A stretch of DNA of 64,000 bases from Lithospermum erythrorhizon (Eukaryota; Streptophyta; Magnoliopsida; Boraginales; Boraginaceae). Shown here in pieces: positions 58,831-64,000 of the stretch (positions are counted from its first letter, which is position 1; every line of letters starts with the position of its first letter). The notes beneath the pieces were generated by a model. It saw only the letters and a program-made list of their open reading frames with translations, did not search any database and was not told the origin of the DNA. The position numbers and the translations under genes were made by a program. Where the stretch lies: assembly GCA_019722365.1 (NCBI GenBank), contig JADFUC010000759.1, positions 682,001-746,000 of the forward strand. The letters run 5' to 3'.

Positions 58831-60920
58831 ATGACAATGGAGGGGATGATGGATAAAGGTGTATTGGATGATATAGTAAGGAGATTATTGGAAGGAAAAG
58901 GAGGGAAACAAGTGCAGTTATCTGAGGCTGAGATCAGACAGCTTTGTGTTAATGGTAGACAGATATTCCTCTCTGAACCAAACCTTCTTCATGTTCGAGC
59001 ACCAATCAGGATCTGTGGTATGTTCTGTTTATATATCACCCCCTCGCCCTTTTGTTTTCCAGTGAGGGTCCTCTACATGTTCTGTCATATTGATCTAGCC
59101 GACTCATGGGATAAGGCTTGGTTTGGTTTCGTTAGGATCGTCTGTCTCCTTTTGGTGCCTACTTTCTTTCTTCGTGTTTCTTTGCTTTAAAATTTATACA
59201 ACGGTTTATAGAGTGGTTATATCATAACTTTCCATAATGTTCTTGGTACATGGTGTACAATATTTTAAAGCAGGAGACATATGTGGAGATATCCAAAGGA
59301 GGTAGATGATCATTTTTGGTTTTTTCTCATTGTTCGGTCAATGTTTATGCAAAGTGGATTCGTTTGGCTGCATAGAGTAAAGTAGTGATTTTATTGCTAT
59401 AATGAATGGTCTGTTAGATATCATATTTGGCTATTGATTGCATGTCTTGCAAGGTGGAATGCATGTGAATTGAAAATAACTACAGATTAATCATCCTGTG
59501 CTAGAAACCAGTTCAAGAAGATAAGTTTTGTGCTATCTATTGGGAGAATATGGTTCTACATAAGATGATGGGATATGTGAATGTGTGTTCTTTATTGCTG
59601 ATTTATGAGATGGTAACAAGATTTGCAAAATGCTCATGATGAGATGTGTGTACTTTATTCCAAATTTTCTGATGTATTTGGTATTTCTGCAGGTGACATA
59701 CATGGCCAATACAAAGATTTATTGAGGGTCTTTGAATATGGTGGTTTTCCTCCTTCAGCGACGTACCTCTTTCTCGGGGATTATGTTGATAGAGGAAAAC
59801 AGAGTTTAGAGACTATTTGCTTGCTCTTAGCTTACAAAATATTGTATCCAGATAAAGTTTTCCTTCTGAGAGGAAACCATGAAGATGCGAAGATCAATCG
59901 AGTTTATGGATTTTATGATGAGTGCAAAAGACGATTCAATGTACGACTATGGAAGATATTTACAGACTGCTTTAATTGCTTACCTGTTGCTGCATTAGTA
60001 GATGAGAAAATCTTCTGCACACACGGAGGACTCTCTCCAGCACTACAACATGTAAAACAAATAAACGATCTTCCACGGCCTACTGATATCCCGGATGATG
60101 GTCTCTTATGTGATCTCATGTGGTCTGATCCCGATCCTAAGATCAAGGGCTGGGCCGACAGTGATCGAGGTGTTTCATGCACTTTTGGAGCTGATGTAGT
60201 CGCAGAGTTTTTGCAGAACAATGAGTTAGACCTCATTTGCCGAGGCCATCAGGTAAACTATATGTTCCTGCTAACAGGTTTTTTCAGATGTAACATGGAA
60301 TGTCGATTTTGAAGCTTAACTCTCTCCAAAGTACACATTTCATCTAATTTGAGTTTCAAATTAGAACCCAAAATTTCTGATCTTATTCCGTTCCTTTTAA
60401 TCATATTTTGTTCTGATCATATTTCTGGAACCATATGGAAATTAAAGTTGGCAGCTACAATAGTATGAAGTTGCATTCTTGTTCACAGGCAAGACTTAAC
60501 CGATCTCCAATTTTTCTGTTGCAGGTAGTGGAGGATGGATACGAGTTCTTTGCTAGGCGTAGACTTGTTACTATATTCTCGGCTCCAAACTATGGCGGAG
60601 AGTTTGACAATGCTGGTGCTCTTTTAAGTGTTGACGAATCACTGGTGTGCGCCTTTGAGATACTGAAGCCGATATTTGATACCAATTCTAGCGCTCCAAA
60701 GGTGCCTCTAAAAAAGGTGTGTTAACATATGCATATGTTAATCTTGCAGCTGACTATCATTTGCAATTCTTTTGAGAATGTTCATTTATATACTGCAAGA
60801 TTGTTTGTATGTTTTCAAGTACTTGAAGGTACTTAATGGCTTAATCTTATTCGAGCATATTATTTACATATAATCTCGTTTTTTTCACATCAACAGCCTC
60901 CCAAGATTGGAGGAGCATAA
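58831..60920 (+). CDS. TOPP8: PP1 catalytic subunit, TOPP8-like
   Basis: Four exons (58831-59017, 59693-60252, 60525-60716, 60897-60920) give 320 residues. This is a type 1 Ser/Thr phosphatase with the complete metallophosphatase set: GDIHGQY (62-68), GDYVDRG (91-97), GNHE (123-126), HGGLS, and a histidine in [12 protein letters not shown]. The N terminus ([23 protein letters not shown]) and the unusual [10 protein letters not shown] and [20 protein letters not shown] match Arabidopsis TOPP8. At residues 127 and 273, where mammalian PP1 has cysteines, this protein has Asp and Gly. The short last exon (PPKIGGA, stop) gives a basic tail (KVPLKKPPK). PP1 needs regulatory partners to select substrates. 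I used the ATG at 58831; the next Met is two codons on. Confidence 0.95.
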
Positions 60921-61415
60921 CTTTGTGTCATATATACGACGATTCAATGAACTAATTAGAAAAGCATTACAATCATGATTCTTGCAAACAATGGGATGGC
61001 AAAAGAGCTTTTGAAGTTGAAAATCCATAAATCATCTCTTGCAGTTGAAGACCTTTAGAGGTTGATCAGATTACTATGACAATTACTGTATAGGATGTTT
61101 TTCTTTTGTAAAAATGTAATCAATGTAAACGCCACTTTTTGTAACTGATGATTCGTTCACAGATTTGAATTCATTCTGTTGTAAAATTTTAATTTCACTT
61201 TGATTCATGGATTTATAATCTTTTTCTTAACTTGTGATGATGATGTTTCTGTTATATCACCAAGACTTTTGCTTGACTAATTTGTTATAGTATTTTCATC
61301 ATTCTTTATTGGTGAAACTAAATTATAACTAAATCTGAATAATGAAAATATTTAGTTGTTTGATAACAGTTTAAAGAAAAAGACTTAAATTGAATTATAT
61401 TGACAATTTTATCCC
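60921..61415. other. 3' region of the TOPP8-like gene
   Basis: Probable 3' untranslated sequence extends to about 61150. Nothing else is recognised before the ATT-rich block. Confidence 0.55.
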
Positions 61416-61484
61416 TACTCTATTTCATTTATTTATATGCATCATATATTAAATAAATAATACTGCAATAGAATAAATTATAAA

Positions 61485-62189
61485 TATTATTAATATGAAT
61501 AGAATAAATATGATTACTAAAAATAAATTATTAATTATTATTATTAATTAATTACTATAATTATTATAGCTATTATTATTTCACATTATAAGTGTAATAT
61601 TAATTATTATTATTATTATTAATTTTATTATTATAATAATAATTATTATTATAATATTAAGAATTAATAATAATAATTATTATTATTATAATAAGAATTC
61701 ATTACTAATAATTATTATTATTATAATAATAATAATTATTATTATTAATATAATTTTTATTATTATAATAGTTATTATTATTATTATTATTATTTTTACA
61801 TTATTGTTATTATTATTTTTATTTATTATTATTATTGTTATTATTATTATTATTATTATTCTTAAATTATTGTTATTATTATAAATTATTTTTATTTATT
61901 ATTATTTTATTATTATTACTTTTGTTATTATTATTATTATTAATTTTATTATTATTTATTATTATTATTTATTATTATTATATTTTTATTTTATTATTAT
62001 AATAGTTATTATTATTATTATTATTATAAAAGTTTTTATTATTATTATTATTATTATTTTACATTGTTGTTATTATTATATTTATTATTATTACTTTTGT
62101 TATTATTATTATTATTGATTTTATTATTATTATTATTATTATATTATTATATTATTATATTTATTCTTATTAGTAATATTATTATAATT

Positions 62190-62229
<40 letters not shown>

Positions 62230-62870
62230 TAATTTTATTTATTTATTATTACTTTTTTATAATAATTATTATTGTTATTGTTATTTTATTATCATTACCA
62301 TTTTTATTATTATTATTATATTTATAATAATTATTATTTTTCTTATTATTATTATTTTTATTATTATTCTTATTATTACTATTATTTTTAGTATTATTAT
62401 TATTATTATTCTGTTTTATTATTATATTTATTATTAATAATTTCTATTATGATTATTAATATTTTTCTTATTATTATTATTATTAATATTATTTTTATTA
62501 TTTTCTTTTATTTTTACATTATTATTATTATTATATTTATTATTATTGATTTATTATTGTTATTATTATATTTATTTTTATTATTCTTATTATATATTTT
62601 TATTATTATTATTTTTGTTTTTATTATTTATTATTTATTATTTATTTTTATTTTATTTTTATTATTCTTATTATATTTTTATTATTATTATTTTTGTTTT
62701 ATTATTTATTATTTATTATTTATTTTTATTTTTATTTTTATTAATATTATTATTAATATTATTATCATTTTATTATTATGTTTTTTTATTTTTGTTATTT
62801 TTATTTTTATTATTCTTATTATTAATATTATTATTTTTTATCATTATGATAATAATAATAATAATGGAAG
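61485..62870. repeat. 1.4 kb (ATT)n/(TTA)n-dominated block
   Basis: The sequence is over 90% A/T and built from TTATTA trinucleotide runs broken by short TTTTTA or TATAA interruptions. The first 300 bases switch between ATT and AAT phase (inverted runs that can pair), and the remainder is almost all on one strand phase. Open frames here (62064-62327, 62449-62886) translate to Leu/Ile/Phe/Tyr runs and are not genes. Confidence 0.93.
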
Positions 62871-63440
62871 GTTAAGTGAAATGTGAAGAAAATTATGAGA
62901 TGAGAAATATATAAATTTGAATTTTATCACTTCTAATTTTTTTAAGAGGAAAAAAATAAGTAGAAATTTTAACTTAAAATTTTATTAAGAATTTTGATAA
63001 ATACTTAAAATAACTCATTAACAAACAAACTTAATATTTGTAATGTCATCATTTTTCAATGATTTTCTATAGATTAAAAAAAAATTATGATCGTCTGAAA
63101 AATTATTTATAAAGAAAGTAATTTCAAAAGAGAGGATCAACTATCTCTACAAAGTCATTGTTTTTGCTTAGGGCTTTAATTGAGATTAAAAATATAGTAT
63201 ATATTCAGGTCCCAAAGAACGTTTTTATCTTTTATTTCTTCAGGAAAAGAAATAAAGAGGAAGCCATAATAAACCACACTACATATGGCTGCTGGGAAAG
63301 AGGGACTTTTAGAGCCATGAAATGGTTTCACACCACTTCAAGACACAGACTCCAACTGTTTTATATTGTATCTCAAGAAATATATAATGGAGTCTCAACC
63401 ATATAAGCACAGTTTTCCATCAAACAAGGAACAAAGTCTG
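62871..63440. other. spacer and probable 3' untranslated region
   Basis: Downstream (minus strand) of the partial gene at the right edge. No separate gene is seen. The frame at 63158-63406 has no family features. Confidence 0.45.
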
Positions 63441-63915
63441 TTATCGATTTTGCGATGGCATCCTCTCGCTTCCATGCCTCTGGCGGAAACTGGTGGACCT
63501 GACCCCAGTATCGGAAGCCCCAGCCCCAGCCGCCTGATGGAATGTACCCCAACCTGAATCTCTATCAGCCTGATTCATTGAGAAGGAAGCTATGTGATCA
63601 GGCTCCCATGCATGATATGGATTTGGAATAGGGTTTTCTACTTCTGGAAAGGTTCTTCCAGAGGGACCTGGTTGAAAGAAGTAGAAGCCACCGTTTTGAT
63701 CGTTTGAGGAGGGTACTGGACCAATTTGAGACACCCCTCTATGACCAGTGGATCTCCTTGTTCCTGCAACAACTGGTGCTCGTACCGCCGAAGAGGTGCT
63801 AGGTTGTTGAAAATAGGCTTGCAAAGCTTGAACACGATCACGGGCTCTAGCTACGCTGCCAGGGTAAGGTGGAATCATGGATGAAGCTACTGAGCTCCCA
63901 GGCCTTGCAGCAGAA
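63441..63915 (-). CDS. 3' terminal exon of an unidentified protein (gene runs off the window)
   Basis: On the minus strand an acceptor (CCTTTACAG) at 63924-63916 opens an exon at 63915 that reads SAARPGSSVASSMIPPYPGS and continues for about 157 residues to TAA at 63443-63441. Composition (Ser, Gly, Pro, Arg, Gln), even codon use and the clean acceptor argue for a real last exon. It has an ARARDRVQALQAYFQQ helix-like stretch, then low-complexity sequence with GGFYFFQPG, WEPDHIASFSMNQ and an Arg/Ser-rich end (FRQRHGSERMPSQNR). I do not recognise the family firmly. It resembles the disordered tails of some plant RING-type proteins, but no RING is in the window. Upstream exons lie beyond position 64000. 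Confidence 0.7.
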
Positions 63916-64000
63916 CTGTAAAGGAAGTGTAGTCAATAAAAAGGGCAGAAATGGATGGCTATTGACTTTTTATATTTAGAGGGAAGGGAAGTGTGCAAAG

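Noticed and set aside
62064..62886. Hydrophobic frames of 87-145 codons
   Set aside because: Pure Leu/Ile/Phe/Tyr translations of the ATT repeat.

Overview
The window is nuclear DNA from a flowering plant, almost certainly a eudicot. The evidence is GT-AG split genes with plant-specific products (NAC factor, SINAT, MEI2-like, type II PI4K gamma, TOPP phosphatase), AT-rich intergenic DNA, plant-type SINEs and Stowaway-like ends, and a telo-box/site II promoter on a ribosomal protein gene. I cannot fix the species. All gene models below were spliced by hand: every junction keeps the reading frame, and each protein matches its family from end to end.

Layout, left to right: AT-rich repeats (1-5.3 kb); a NAC083/VNI2-like transcription factor (+, 5.6-6.9 kb); 6.5 kb without a recognisable gene; an At2g33490-like BAR-domain, proline-rich protein (+, 13.9-18.3 kb); a convergent SERK-like LRR-only secreted protein (-, 19.2-20.9 kb); a LITAF-domain membrane protein (+, 24.1-25.6 kb); a secreted SOUL haem-binding protein (-, 26.8-27.8 kb); a 7.5 kb repeat-rich gap with a degenerate ~140 bp tandem array; a MEI2-like RNA-binding protein with a long intron-containing leader (+, ~35.5-42.5 kb); a tRNA-Lys(UUU) (-); mitochondrial Rieske iron-sulfur protein (+, 44.4-46.3 kb); ribosomal protein eS27 (+, 47.8-49.2 kb); a SINAT E3 ligase (+, 50.4-53.2 kb); PI4K gamma (-, 54.5-56.7 kb); a TOPP8-like PP1 catalytic subunit (+, 58.8-60.9 kb); 1.4 kb of almost pure (ATT)n; and the 3' end of one gene running off the right edge (-).

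The genes are unrelated housekeeping and regulatory genes. There is no operon or obvious biosynthetic cluster. The notable biology is in the non-coding DNA. Several small tRNA-derived SINEs carry target-site duplications. A 162 bp insertion with a 9 bp duplication sits inside a minisatellite whose other copies preserve the empty site. Local tandem repeats lie in, or right next to, the introns and leaders of most genes, and one runs up to a start codon. The MEI2-like gene adds a cluster of splicing peculiarities: duplicated 3' splice sites, a NAGNAG acceptor, a GC-AG intron and a uORF. I found no convincing novel multi-gene system.
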